Source of the DNA: Sulfitobacter sp. OXR-159
GTDB lineage: Bacteria; Pseudomonadota; Alphaproteobacteria; Rhodobacterales; Rhodobacteraceae
Direction: 5' to 3'
Length of the DNA stretch: 64,000 bases
Assembly (NCBI RefSeq): GCF_034377145.1
Contig: NZ_CP139707.1
Span: 3,448,772 to 3,512,771, forward strand
The position numbers and the translations under genes are program-made. Below the pieces are notes generated by a model, which did not search any database, was not told the DNA's origin, and saw nothing but the letters and a program-made list of their open reading frames with translations. This document shows positions 27,568 to 36,639 of the stretch, piece after piece. Every line of letters starts with the position of its first letter. Positions within the stretch are counted from its first letter, which is position 1.

Positions 27568-28527
27568 TCATTCGTCGACGGGGAAGTAGCAGGCTGCCGG
27601 ATGCGGTGCCCCCTCAAGCACGGGGCGCTCTTTCCGGCAGACGTCCTGCACCTTCCAGCAACGCGGCGCAAAGGGGCAGCCCTCGGGGATCGCCAGTGGG
27701 GAGGGCAGTTCGCCTTGCAGCTTGATGCGCTCCTTGCCGCCTTCGGGGTCGGCGCGTGGAGTCGCGGAAAGCAGCGCCGCCGTATAGGGATGGCGCGGGT
27801 TCTCAAAGACTTCGTCCTTCGGCCCCTTCTCAACCGCGCGGCCCAGATACATGACGATCACATCGTCGGCGACGTGGCGCACCACTGACAGGTCATGGCT
27901 GATGAAGAGATAGGCCAGCTGCATCTTTTCCTGAAGATCCACCAAGAGGTTCAGGATCGCCGACTGGATCGACAGATCCAAAGCCGAGACAGGCTCGTCC
28001 AGCACCAGCACCTTCGGGTCCAGCATCAACGCCCGCGCCACCGCAATCCGCTGGCGCTGACCGCCTGAGAACATATGCGGGTAGCGGTCGTAATGCTCGG
28101 GCCGCAGGCCAACCAGACGCAGCATTTCGCGCGCCTTTTCCTCGCGCTGCTTCTTGGACATGTCCTTGCGGTTGATCACCAGCGGCTCTTGCAGGATCGT
28201 GCCGATCTGTTGGCGCGGGTTTAGGGAGCCGTAGGGGTCTTGGAACACGATCTGCACATGCTGGCGCAGGTCGGCCCAATCCTCGGGGCGCACCTGTTTG
28301 CCGTCGAGTGTGAGGGAGCCTGCGGTCGGCTCTTCGATCATCGTGACCATCCGCGCCAGTGTGGATTTGCCACAGCCGCTTTCGCCCACCACAGCCAGCG
28401 TCTTGCCGGGGTGCAGTTGGAAATCGAGGCCCGCAACAGCCTTCAATGTCTGCGTCTTGCGTAGGAAGCCGCCACCAACCTGATAGTGACGCTCTAGCGC
28501 GTCGGCGGTCATTACGGGGGCAGTCAT
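27568..28527 (-). CDS. dppF: Dipeptide ABC transporter ATP-binding protein DppF
   Basis: A 319-residue ABC ATPase of the oligopeptide/nickel type. Walker A is GESGCGKST, the signature is FSGGQRQRIAVARAL, Walker B is VLVLDEPVSALD and the switch His is in YLFISHDLSVV. The C-terminal extension has the family Cys cluster (GCPFAPRCWKVQDVCR). It starts inside the last codons of dppD (4-base overlap) and pairs with DppD to energise the DppBC channel. Confidence 0.9.
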   Translation of the reverse strand: MTAPVMTADALERHYQVGGGFLRKTQTLKAVAGLDFQLHPGKTLAVVGESGCGKSTLARMVTMIEEPTAGSLTLDGKQVRPEDWADLRQHVQIVFQDPYGSLNPRQQIGTILQEPLVINRKDMSKKQREEKAREMLRLVGLRPEHYDRYPHMFSGGQRQRIAVARALMLDPKVLVLDEPVSALDLSIQSAILNLLVDLQEKMQLAYLFISHDLSVVRHVADDVIVMYLGRAVEKGPKDEVFENPRHPYTAALLSATPRADPEGGKERIKLQGELPSPLAIPEGCPFAPRCWKVQDVCRKERPVLEGAPHPAACYFPVDE

Positions 28528-29504
28528 GACGCGACCCTTTCATCGGTGTTGAGCGGATAGAAACAGCGCGCCTTGCCGAGGTCTTCGCTCAGCGGTGGCG
28601 GGTTCTCGGCGCGGCATTTGTCGTTGGCGAACTTGCAGCGCGGGGAGAACAGGCACCCGGCAGGGCGATCGAACTGGCCCGGCACCACGCCGGGGATTGT
28701 CGGCAGGCGTTTCTCTGTGGCACGCTCTGGCAGCGCATCCAAGAGCGCCGCCGTATAAGGGTGATGCGGCTCGCGGAAGAGCGGCAGCACCTGCTGCTCT
28801 TCGATCTTCTGACCGGCATATTGCACCGAGACACGCTCGGCGGTTTCGGCCACCACGCCCATGTCATGGGTGATCAGCACCAGCCCCATGCCGGTCTCTT
28901 CGCGCAGCGAGGTCAGCAGGTCGAGGATCTGCGCCTGAATGGTCACGTCGAGCGCGGTTGTCGGCTCATCCGCGATCAGCAGCTTGGGCTTGCAGGCAAT
29001 CGCCATGGCGATCATCACGCGCTGGTTCATCCCGCCCGACATCTGGTGCGGGAAGACGGAAAGGCGCTTTTCCGGGTCCGGGATGCCGACCTGCTCAAAG
29101 AGTTCAATCGCCCGCTTGTGCCGCTCGGCCCGGTTCAGGCCAAGGTGAAAGCGCAGGGATTCTTTGATCTGCCAGCCCACTGGGAAGCAGGGGTTGAGCG
29201 AGGACATCGGCTCTTGAAAGATCATCGCAAGGTCATTGCCGACAATCTTGCGCCGGGCGCGCTTGTCCATTTTCAGCAGGTCATGACCGTCGAAGGTCAG
29301 CTCATCGGCGGTGACGGTGGCGGTCCAAGGCAACAGGCCCATCAGTGCCAACATCGACACCGACTTGCCCGAGCCACTTTCGCCGACAATGGCGAGGATC
29401 TCGCCGGTGTCGACATCTTGGTCAACCGAGTCCACGGCGCGGAACTTGCCCGAGGCGGTGGCGAAATCGACCGAGAGGTTGCGGATACGCAGAAGAGACA
29501 TCAA
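28524..29504 (-). CDS. dppD: Dipeptide ABC transporter ATP-binding protein DppD
   Basis: A 326-residue ABC ATPase with Walker [11 protein letters not shown], signature [15 protein letters not shown], Walker [13 protein letters not shown] and switch His [11 protein letters not shown]. The C-terminal peptide-transporter extension has [16 protein letters not shown], with the family Cys pattern. The start of this gene directly follows the stop of the permease gene dppC and its end overlaps dppF. It forms the ATPase heterodimer with DppF. Confidence 0.9.
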   Translation of the reverse strand: MMSLLRIRNLSVDFATASGKFRAVDSVDQDVDTGEILAIVGESGSGKSVSMLALMGLLPWTATVTADELTFDGHDLLKMDKRARRKIVGNDLAMIFQEPMSSLNPCFPVGWQIKESLRFHLGLNRAERHKRAIELFEQVGIPDPEKRLSVFPHQMSGGMNQRVMIAMAIACKPKLLIADEPTTALDVTIQAQILDLLTSLREETGMGLVLITHDMGVVAETAERVSVQYAGQKIEEQQVLPLFREPHHPYTAALLDALPERATEKRLPTIPGVVPGQFDRPAGCLFSPRCKFANDKCRAENPPPLSEDLGKARCFYPLNTDERVAS

Positions 29505-30410
29505 TCAGCTCCGCTTTAGTTTCGGGTCAAGGGCGTCGCGCAGCCCGTCACCCATGAGGTTGATCGCCAACACGGTGACGAGGATCGCAAGGCCGGGGAA
29601 GGTCACGACCCACCACGCCCGCAGAATGAACTCGCGCGCTTCGGCAAGCATGGTGCCCCATTCGGGTGTGGGCGGCTGCGCCCCCATGCCGAGGAAGCCA
29701 AGCGCGGCGGCATCAAGGATCGCGGTCGAAAACGACAGCGCGGCCTGCACGATGATCGGCGCAAGGCAGTTCGGCAGCACGGTCACGACCATCAGCCGCA
29801 GCGTGCCAGCACCGACAACACGGGCCGAGGTCACGTAGTCCTTCTGCCGCTCCGAGAGCACGCTCGCCCGGGTCAGACGCACGTAATGCGGCTGCAACAC
29901 GATGGCGATGGCGATCATCGCATTGGTCAGCGATGGCCCAAGGATGGCAACCAGCACCAGTGCCAGCAGCAGCGACGGGAAGGCAAGGATGATGTCCATG
30001 ATCCGCATGATGATCGTGTCGAGCCACTTGGGCGCGAACCCCGAGATCAACCCGATGATGATCCCGCCAGAGGCGGCGATGGAGACCACCACGATGCCAA
30101 CGAAGAAGGAGTAGCGCGCACCAACAATCAGACGCGACAGCATATCGCGACCGAGCGGGTCGGTGCCGAGGATATGGCTCCACGTGCCGCCGTCCTGCCA
30201 GACAGGCGGCTGCAGCGTGGCTGCGCGGAACTGCTGGGTCGCGTCATGCGGGGCGATCCAAGGACCGAACAGCGCCAGAAAGGCGAAGACGGCAAAGATC
30301 CACAGACCAATCACGGCCCCACGGTTTTCGCGGAAATAGAACCAGAATTCGCGCAGGCGTCCGGGGCGCGCGTGGACCATTTCGGCTTCGGCAGAGAGTG
30401 CGTCGTCCAT
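29505..30410 (-). CDS. dppC: Dipeptide ABC transporter permease DppC
   Basis: A 301-residue inner-membrane permease with an N-terminal cytoplasmic stretch, six membrane helices and the OppC-type N-terminal helix (IGLWIFAVFAFLALFGPWI). The coupling EAA-like loop is LTRASVLSERQKDYVTSARVVG, followed by GTLRLMVVTVLPNCLAP. The gene abuts dppB (shared base at 30410) and dppD. It forms the channel with DppB. Confidence 0.91.
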   Translation of the reverse strand: MDDALSAEAEMVHARPGRLREFWFYFRENRGAVIGLWIFAVFAFLALFGPWIAPHDATQQFRAATLQPPVWQDGGTWSHILGTDPLGRDMLSRLIVGARYSFFVGIVVVSIAASGGIIIGLISGFAPKWLDTIIMRIMDIILAFPSLLLALVLVAILGPSLTNAMIAIAIVLQPHYVRLTRASVLSERQKDYVTSARVVGAGTLRLMVVTVLPNCLAPIIVQAALSFSTAILDAAALGFLGMGAQPPTPEWGTMLAEAREFILRAWWVVTFPGLAILVTVLAINLMGDGLRDALDPKLKRS

Positions 30411-31417
30411 TAGCGTTTCCTGATCTTGGGGTTGATGATGCCATAGAGCATGTCAACGGTGAGGTTCACGACCATGACCATGACGGCGATCAGCAGCAGG
30501 CCACCCTGCACCACCGGGTAGTCGCGGCGGAAAATGCTGTCGACCATCCACTTGCCGATGCCCGGCCAGCTAAAGATCGTCTCGGTCAGAATGGCGCCCG
30601 CCAGCAGCGTGCCGACCGACAGGCCGATCACGGTGATGACGGGGATAAGCGCGTTGCGCAGGGCGTGGATGCCGTTGATCCGCCCCGGGGACATGCCCTT
30701 GGCCCGCGCGGTGCGGATGTAGTCTTCGCCCAGCACTTCGAGCATGGCCGAGCGGGTTTGGCGCGCGATCACCGCCAGTGGGATGGTGCCCAGCACGATG
30801 GTCGGCAGCAGCAGGTGCCGCAGTGCCGAGGTAAACGCTCCGTCCTGCCCCGAGGCAATACTGTCGATCAGCATGAAGCCCGTGGCATTGGGGAAGTAAT
30901 AAAGCAGATCAATCCGGCCCGAGACTGGCGTCCAGCCTAAATTGCCCGAAAAGACGATGATCAGCAGCAGCGCCCACCAGAAGATCGGCATCGAATAGCC
31001 CACGAGTGCCGTGGACATCAGCGCCCGGTCAAAGAACTTGCCCCGGTTCACCGCAGCAATCACCCCTGCCGGCAGGCCCAAGGCCACCGCAAAGATCATC
31101 GCGCAGACCGACAGTTCCAACGTCGCTGGGAAGAGCGAGAAGAACTCATCCCAGACAGGCCGTTTGGTCACGAAAGAGTTGCCCAGATCGCCTTGTAGAA
31201 CGCCGGTGAAGTAGTCCCAGAACTGCACATAGATCGGCCTGTCAAAGCCGAACTGCTGCTGTAGTTCCAAGTAGCGTTCTTCGGAAATGCCCCGTTCGCC
31301 CGCCATGACGACGATCGGGTCGCCCGGCAGCATGCGGATGAAGGCAAATGAAATCAGCGTGACGCCGATAAAGGTCGGGATGAAGGTCGCAAGGCGCGAC
31401 AAGACATATTTCAGCAC
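30410..31417 (-). CDS. dppB: Dipeptide ABC transporter permease DppB
   Basis: A 335-residue permease of the OppB type. The N-terminal helix LATFIPTFIGVTLISFAFI is followed by MLPGDP, the family motif after helix one; the coupling loop is TRSAMLEVLGEDYIRTARAKG. Six membrane helices are predicted. The first seven bases overlap the end of the M24 peptidase gene, so the peptidase is locked into the transporter operon. Confidence 0.91.
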   Translation of the reverse strand: MLKYVLSRLATFIPTFIGVTLISFAFIRMLPGDPIVVMAGERGISEERYLELQQQFGFDRPIYVQFWDYFTGVLQGDLGNSFVTKRPVWDEFFSLFPATLELSVCAMIFAVALGLPAGVIAAVNRGKFFDRALMSTALVGYSMPIFWWALLLIIVFSGNLGWTPVSGRIDLLYYFPNATGFMLIDSIASGQDGAFTSALRHLLLPTIVLGTIPLAVIARQTRSAMLEVLGEDYIRTARAKGMSPGRINGIHALRNALIPVITVIGLSVGTLLAGAILTETIFSWPGIGKWMVDSIFRRDYPVVQGGLLLIAVMVMVVNLTVDMLYGIINPKIRKR

Positions 31418-32520
31418 GGGAGCACCATCAGTTCCTTCGGAAAGTTGGTCAGGGATTTGTAGCCATCTTCGGTGATCAGCACGTCATCTTCGATGCGCAC
31501 GCCAAAGTTGCCGATCGCATAGAGGCCGGGTTCATTGGTGTACACCGTTCCGGCGGGTAAAGTCATATGGTTGCCGCGCATGATATAGGGCGCTTCATGC
31601 ACATCGCGGCCAAGGCCGTGGCCGGTCTTGGTGCGGATGCGGTCGGCATAGGGCGAGGCTTCGAGCACGCCGGTCACCACATCGTCGATCTCATGCGCGG
31701 TGACGCCAGCGCGGGTGGCGTCGAGCCCGGCAAGGTTGGCGCGGAGCACAGTGTCATAGACCTTACGCCCCTCGTCGCTGACATGGCCAAGGAACACGGT
31801 GCGGGTGATGTCAGCGGCAAAGCCGTGTTTGCGCGCGCCAAAGTCGATCAGCAGCGCATCGCCCGCTTTGACACGGTAATCCTCGCGCGCCTTGGCATGG
31901 GGCCGGGCCGAGCCGTCTCCAGCCGCGACGATGGGCGCAAAGGACAGATCATCAGCCCCTTCGGCAAAGACCATTTGCACCAGCTTTTGTTCGATCTCTT
32001 TTTCGGTCTGGCCGAGCTTCACAGAATCCAGTGTGGCGCGCAGGGCCCGTTCAGAAATGTCGATGGCCTCTTGCAGGGCGGCGATCTCGCCCTTGGACTT
32101 AATCATACGCGGCGCGGAGATTTCGCGCTCGGCGTCAATGATCCGCAAATCCGGCTGCGCCTTTTTCAGCGCGTGATGCACGAAGACGCGCATGACTTGG
32201 CCCTCAACAGCCAGCGAGGTGATTTTCAGATGCTGCGTCAGCGCGGCAAAGGCGTCGTCATATCCGGTCTGGTCGCGCCAATCGAAAACGGCGCCCTCAA
32301 AGCCGACCAACTCCCAACTGCCCAACTCTAGGTTCGGCACCAGCGCAGCGGCCTCGCCGCGGGCGGGGATGACCAACACAAAGGGGCGCTCGTGGCTCAT
32401 GAAGGCATGGTCGACAACGCGGGTAAAATTCGGGCCGGGCACCAACGCCACGGCATCCACCGATAGTTCGGCGGCGATGTCGGCATAGGCCGACAGGCGA
32501 TTATTCAGTGAAGTGGACAA
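31411..32520 (-). CDS. M24 metallopeptidase, Xaa-Pro dipeptidase/aminopeptidase-like
   Basis: A 369-residue pita-bread peptidase with a creatinase-like N-terminal domain (about 1-130). All five dimetal ligands can be seen: Asp in LLIDFGARKHG, Asp in FAADITRTVFLG, His in GHGLGRDVHEAP, Glu in VYTNEPGLYA and Glu in VRIEDDVLI, so it should be active, unlike the metal-poor EutD relative. No signal peptide is present. The start is TTG at 32520; no ATG lies nearby. The gene sits between dppA and dppB, overlapping dppB, which suggests cytoplasmic cleavage of imported, perhaps proline-containing, dipeptides. Confidence 0.88.
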   Translation of the reverse strand: MSTSLNNRLSAYADIAAELSVDAVALVPGPNFTRVVDHAFMSHERPFVLVIPARGEAAALVPNLELGSWELVGFEGAVFDWRDQTGYDDAFAALTQHLKITSLAVEGQVMRVFVHHALKKAQPDLRIIDAEREISAPRMIKSKGEIAALQEAIDISERALRATLDSVKLGQTEKEIEQKLVQMVFAEGADDLSFAPIVAAGDGSARPHAKAREDYRVKAGDALLIDFGARKHGFAADITRTVFLGHVSDEGRKVYDTVLRANLAGLDATRAGVTAHEIDDVVTGVLEASPYADRIRTKTGHGLGRDVHEAPYIMRGNHMTLPAGTVYTNEPGLYAIGNFGVRIEDDVLITEDGYKSLTNFPKELMVLPC

Positions 32521-32547
32521 TGGAGAGTTTCCCGGCGGTAGGAGTTA

Positions 32548-32578
32548 ACAAAATGGGGACGGCACGAATGCCGCCCCC
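32548..32578 (-). terminator. Intra-operon hairpin between dppA and the peptidase gene
   Basis: On the minus strand GGGGGCGGC and GCCGTCCCC form an 8-9-bp stem with one mismatch, followed by ATTTTGTT, about 20 bases after the dppA stop. This looks like a partial terminator that keeps binding-protein mRNA in excess over the downstream transporter genes. Confidence 0.68.
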
Positions 32579-32597
32579 TTTGGTCAAAGCGGCAGGG

Positions 32598-34190
32598 TTA
32601 CTGCTTCAGGCCAACTTGGTTGAAGATGTGGCCACCCAGCGGGTGAACGACATAGTTTTCAACTTCCGGGCGCATGGTCATGTAGACAACCGAATGCGCG
32701 ATGGTGGCCCAAGGGGCTTGATCCTTGAAGATCTGCTGCGCTTCTTCGTACAGCGGCGCACGCTCTTCTTGGGTCGGCAGAACCTTGGCTTTCTGGATCA
32801 GCGCGTCGAATTCCTCGTTGCACCACTGGGCGCGGTTGGATTTCTCGACACCGTCACAGCCCAGCAGAACCGCGAGGAAGTTGTCTGGGTCGCCGTTGTC
32901 ACCGGTCCAACCCAGCAGCACTGCGCCATCACGGTCTTTCGACTTGGAGCGCTCAAGATACTCACCCCATTCGTAGGAGACGATTTCAACATCGACGCCA
33001 ACTTTGGAGAAGTCTTCCTGCATCAGCTCGGCCATACGGCGGGCGTTGGGGTTGTAGGGACGCTGAACCGGCATCGCCCAGATCTTCATGGACAGGTCGG
33101 TGACGCCAGCTTCCTCGAGCATCGCCTTGGCGGCCTCGGGGTCATAGTTGTCGTCTTCGACGGCGTCGTTGTAGGACCACATGGTCGGCGGCAGCGGGTT
33201 CTTGGCGATTTCGCCGGAGCCCTGGAACACCACGTCGATGATCGCCTGCTTGTCGATCGCCATGTTCAGCGCCTTGCGGACATCGGCGTTGTCGAAGGGC
33301 GCGACCTGCGTGTTGTAAGCCAGATAGCCGACGTTCAGACCTTCTTGCTCCATCACGACGATGTCTTCGGCGTCTTTCATCGCCTGAACATCGGCAGGGT
33401 TCGGATATGCCGTCACGTGGCACTCACCCGCCTGCACCTTTTGGTAGCGGACCGAAGCGTCAGGCGTGATCGCGAAGATCAGGCTTTCGACTTTGGCCGG
33501 ATCGCCCCAGTATTCGTCGTTCCGCAGGTAACGGATGACCGCGTCTTTCTGGTAGGCTTGGAACTGGAACGGGCCTGTGCCGATGGGCGCTTGGTTCACC
33601 ATTTCGGGTGTGCCAGCTTCCATCATCGCGTCGGCATATTCTTTCGATACGATTGAGGCGAAATCCATGGCCATGTTGGCGATGAAAGGCGCTTCGGGGC
33701 GGGTCAGGTTGAAGGCCACGGTGTAATCGTCGACCTTTTCGATGCTCTCGATCAGGTCGGGCATGGACATGCCGCCGTAGTATTCCCATGTGCCGCCGGA
33801 AACGGTGTGATAGGGGTTTTCTTCGTTGCCCTGACGGTCAAAGCTGAAGATCACGTCGTCAGCGTTGAAATCGCGTGTCGGCGTGAACTGGTCGTTGGAG
33901 TGGAACTTCACCCCTTCGCGCAGCTTGAAGGTGACCTTCATGCCGTCTTCGCTGACTTCCCAGCTTTCAGCCAGCGCGGGGATGACTTCGGTCGTGCCGA
34001 CTTTGAACTCGGCCAGACGGTTGTAGATCGGGTGGCTGGAGGCGTCGAAGGTGGTGCCAGCGGTGTAAAGCGCGGGGTCAAAACCCTCGGGCGAGCCTTC
34101 GGAGCAATAGACCAGCGCTTGGGCCGATGCGGCTGTGGCACCCAGTGCCGCCAGCATGGCGCCGGTGGCCAATTTCGTTGTAAAAGACAT
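32598..34190 (-). CDS. dppA: Periplasmic dipeptide-binding protein DppA
   Basis: A 530-residue family 5 extracellular solute-binding protein with a signal peptide (LATGAMLAALGATAASAQ). It is clearly DppA-like: the mature protein begins LVYCSEGSPEGFDPALYTAG and continues with YNRLAEFKVGTTEVIPALAE, and later holds MPVQRPYNPNARRMAE and GWTGDNGDPDNF, which I recognise from E. coli DppA. I chose the ATG at 34190; an in-frame GTG at 34199 would be too close to the AGGAG ribosome site. It delivers dipeptides to DppBCDF. Confidence 0.94.
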   Translation of the reverse strand: MSFTTKLATGAMLAALGATAASAQALVYCSEGSPEGFDPALYTAGTTFDASSHPIYNRLAEFKVGTTEVIPALAESWEVSEDGMKVTFKLREGVKFHSNDQFTPTRDFNADDVIFSFDRQGNEENPYHTVSGGTWEYYGGMSMPDLIESIEKVDDYTVAFNLTRPEAPFIANMAMDFASIVSKEYADAMMEAGTPEMVNQAPIGTGPFQFQAYQKDAVIRYLRNDEYWGDPAKVESLIFAITPDASVRYQKVQAGECHVTAYPNPADVQAMKDAEDIVVMEQEGLNVGYLAYNTQVAPFDNADVRKALNMAIDKQAIIDVVFQGSGEIAKNPLPPTMWSYNDAVEDDNYDPEAAKAMLEEAGVTDLSMKIWAMPVQRPYNPNARRMAELMQEDFSKVGVDVEIVSYEWGEYLERSKSKDRDGAVLLGWTGDNGDPDNFLAVLLGCDGVEKSNRAQWCNEEFDALIQKAKVLPTQEERAPLYEEAQQIFKDQAPWATIAHSVVYMTMRPEVENYVVHPLGGHIFNQVGLKQ

Positions 34191-34254
34191 AATATTCACT
34201 CTCCTGATTGGTTTGTTTTTTGGCAGCGGTTTGTCCGCCGCAGGTGATACGCCC

Positions 34255-34896
34255 TTAGTGGCGAGACGACGCGAATGCGGTGGCTAATGCCCCTTCATTC
34301 GGACGTATTCTGTTGGCGCCAGCGGCCTGTTCGTATTGCATCCGGCCCACCCAAAGGACGCGGGCGGGCTTGTCAGTTTTGTTAGACCATGAATGCGGGC
34401 TGCTGCCGAGGTAATGCAGGCTGTCGCCGGGCCGCATGATATGCTCCCCCCCATCGACGACCTGCGCGATCTCACCTTCAAGGATATAGATCACCTCTTC
34501 GCCCTCATGCACGACCTCCTCGGAGGCATAGCCCGGTGGCACGTTCATGATGTAGGAGGACAGCTCATGGCCGGGAAAATCCGCGCCGATCTTCTCATAT
34601 TCGATGGAAGACCCCGACACGGCAAAGCGTGGACGCTCATCCGCGCGGGTCAGGCTGTCTTGGGTCTTGGGGGTATGGATGAAAAAGCCGACTTCGACCT
34701 GAAGCGCGACGGCAATCTGCGACAGGGTGCCCAGCGACGGCGTGGCCCGGCCCCGCTCAACTTGGCTCAGATAACCGACCGACACGCCAGAGGCTTCGCC
34801 CAACTGCTGCAAGGTCAGGGACAAACGATGACGTTGCTTGCGCATACGTGCGCCAAGCGTGGATACACTGTCGCCATTGGCAGTCGGCAAATTCAC
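34255..34896 (-). CDS. XRE-cupin transcriptional regulator, probable regulator of the dpp operon
   Basis: A 213-residue regulator with an N-terminal HTH (about 16-75: LSLTLQQLGEASGVSVGYLSQVERG) and a C-terminal cupin (PPGYASEEVVHEGEEVIYILEGE, then PGDSLHYLGSSPHSWSN). Such proteins sense small molecules in the cupin pocket. The frame opens with GTG at 34896, but GGGAGG is better spaced for the TTG at 34890, and an ATG at 34845 sits at the HTH itself, so the start is uncertain. It lies just upstream of dppA on the same strand, which suggests control of dipeptide uptake. Confidence 0.86.
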   Translation of the reverse strand: MNLPTANGDSVSTLGARMRKQRHRLSLTLQQLGEASGVSVGYLSQVERGRATPSLGTLSQIAVALQVEVGFFIHTPKTQDSLTRADERPRFAVSGSSIEYEKIGADFPGHELSSYIMNVPPGYASEEVVHEGEEVIYILEGEIAQVVDGGEHIMRPGDSLHYLGSSPHSWSNKTDKPARVLWVGRMQYEQAAGANRIRPNEGALATAFASSRH

Positions 34897-35047
34897 CCTC
34901 CCCGTGAACAGCGGCCCGATCTTGCGCCGGGCGCAGCCTTTTCGTCTCTCGTTGTGTGAGATTAAAAAAGTTGAGGGTCAACAAAAATTTTTTTACTGCG
35001 GCGCGGCATGGTGCCTATAGCGACGACTTTGCGCGGCGGATGCTGTT

Positions 35048-35854
35048 CTATTCAAAGGATTTTAGCTGCTCACGATCAATCCGTGCCAATTCACGCGCCG
35101 TCGGGTCAAGCGGCGCGAAAGAAACACTCAGGCCGCTGGGATGCCATTCGCAGATCCCGAATCCGGTGCCCTCAACGATGCGCAAATCGCGGGTTTCGGT
35201 CAGATCGATGGTAGAATGCAGCCCGTTGGAGATCACCACCGGGATGCCGTGCCAATGGCTCACCCGGTTCACATGTACATGGCCCGAAAGGATCCCCGCC
35301 ATATGCTGTCCCTTTAACATTGCAGCCAAACGCGCGCTGCTGGCCTTATCCAAACTGCCCCACGCCAGCGCTTCGGGATCAATGCGCGGCGGGTGGTGAA
35401 TAACCAAGAGTTTCGCCAGTTCGGGGTGACGCTGCAGCGCCGCCTGTAGAAACTCGAACTGCGCGTCATCCAGCGCCCCGGCCACCTTGCCCGGTACACT
35501 GCTGTCCAGCGCAATAACATGCAGATCACCCTGCGGCGCGTCGTGGAAATAGGGCGCATCAGCCAGCCCCGGCGCAAAGACCGCGTTGAACCCGGCGCGT
35601 TTGTCGTGGTTGCCAAGGGCCATCACCAGCGGCGCTTTCAGCGGGGCCGTGATCTCGTGCACCAGCGCATAGCTTTCCCGGTCGCCCTGATTGGTCAGAT
35701 CGCCGCTGGCCACGACAAAGTCGGGCTGCGGGTCCATCGCGTTGATCACCTCAACCACGCGGCGCAGGGTGGCGGGCGTGTCGCTTTGCAGATGCGGGTC
35801 GGCCAAATCGGGGTGCGAGATATGCAGGTCGGTCAGGTGGACGAAACGGGTCAT
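35048..35854 (-). CDS. Calcineurin-like metallophosphoesterase (CpdA/GpdQ-type)
   Basis: A 268-residue class III phosphodiesterase. The dimetal motifs are all visible: HLTDLHI at the N-terminus, VASGDLTNQGD, LGNHDKR, LLVIHHPP and LSGHVHVNRV. This arrangement is that of cyclic-nucleotide phosphodiesterases such as CpdA and of glycerophosphodiesterases such as GpdQ. No signal peptide is present. Its start overlaps the stop of the ABC ATPase gene (ATGA), so it is the last gene of the second peptide-type ABC operon. Substrate unknown: cAMP or a phosphodiester product of the imported solute are the two main options. Confidence 0.86.
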   Translation of the reverse strand: MTRFVHLTDLHISHPDLADPHLQSDTPATLRRVVEVINAMDPQPDFVVASGDLTNQGDRESYALVHEITAPLKAPLVMALGNHDKRAGFNAVFAPGLADAPYFHDAPQGDLHVIALDSSVPGKVAGALDDAQFEFLQAALQRHPELAKLLVIHHPPRIDPEALAWGSLDKASSARLAAMLKGQHMAGILSGHVHVNRVSHWHGIPVVISNGLHSTIDLTETRDLRIVEGTGFGICEWHPSGLSVSFAPLDPTARELARIDREQLKSFE

Positions 35855-36639
35855 GGGCGTACTCCTGCGGCTGTCAGCAGGGTTTTCGTATAAGGGTGCT
35901 TGGGCGCGCGCAACACATCAGCGGCCGCACCGCTCTCAAGCGTTTTACCGTGCTGCAGCACCAGCACCCGGTCACAGACCGCCCCCACCACCGCGAGGTC
36001 ATGGCTGATGAACACCATCCCGAGGCCCAGATCATCTTGCAGGTCCATCAGAAGATTAAGGATTTGCGCCTGAACCGAGACATCAAGGGCCGAGACCGCC
36101 TCATCCGCGACCAAAAGCGCGGGGCGGGTGATGATGGCGCGGGCGATGGCGATGCGCTGGCGCTGCCCGCCCGAGAATTCATGCGGATATTTGCCTGCGT
36201 CGGCTGGATGCAGCCCGACCTGCGCCAAGGCTTCGGCGACGCGATGGGTAATATTCTCCGTCTCTCCGTTAGCGCGCAGAGGCTCGGAGATGGACCAGCC
36301 AATGCGGCGGCGCGGGTTGAGCGAGCCGAAAGGGTCTTGAAACACCATCTGAAAACCGCGCCGCAGCCGGCGCAGCTCTTCGCCCCGAAGCTCATGCAGA
36401 TCGCGCCCTTGAAACAGCACCTCCCCCGCGTCCGGACGCTCAAACGCCATGATGAGCCGCGCCAATGTCGATTTGCCCGAACCGCTTTCGCCGACCACGC
36501 CCAAGGTCTCGCCCGCGTGCAGCGAAAACGCCGCCCCCTCCAGCGCGGTCAGCACCGGCGGGGCGCGCAGCAGGCTTTGACGCGGCAGCTTGTAGCGGCG
36601 GGTCAGGTTGCGGACCTGCAAGAGCGGCGCGTCAGTCAT
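35851..36639 (-). CDS. Peptide-type ABC transporter ATP-binding protein (DppF/OppF-like)
   Basis: A 262-residue ABC ATPase, shorter at the C-terminus than the dpp homologue and without the terminal Cys cluster. Walker A is GESGSGKST, signature FSGGQRQRIAIARAI, Walker B LLVADEAVSALD (Ala in place of the usual Pro after DE), switch His in VFISHDLAVV. It overlaps the partner ATPase gene by eight bases and the phosphodiesterase gene by four. Confidence 0.88.
   Translation of the reverse strand: MTDAPLLQVRNLTRRYKLPRQSLLRAPPVLTALEGAAFSLHAGETLGVVGESGSGKSTLARLIMAFERPDAGEVLFQGRDLHELRGEELRRLRRGFQMVFQDPFGSLNPRRRIGWSISEPLRANGETENITHRVAEALAQVGLHPADAGKYPHEFSGGQRQRIAIARAIITRPALLVADEAVSALDVSVQAQILNLLMDLQDDLGLGMVFISHDLAVVGAVCDRVLVLQHGKTLESGAAADVLRAPKHPYTKTLLTAAGVRP

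Noticed and set aside
34970..35000. AT-rich stretch with GTTGA-GGG-TCAAC upstream of the dpp regulator
   Set aside because: A 5-bp inverted repeat in an AT-rich promoter is too short to call as an operator without comparative data.
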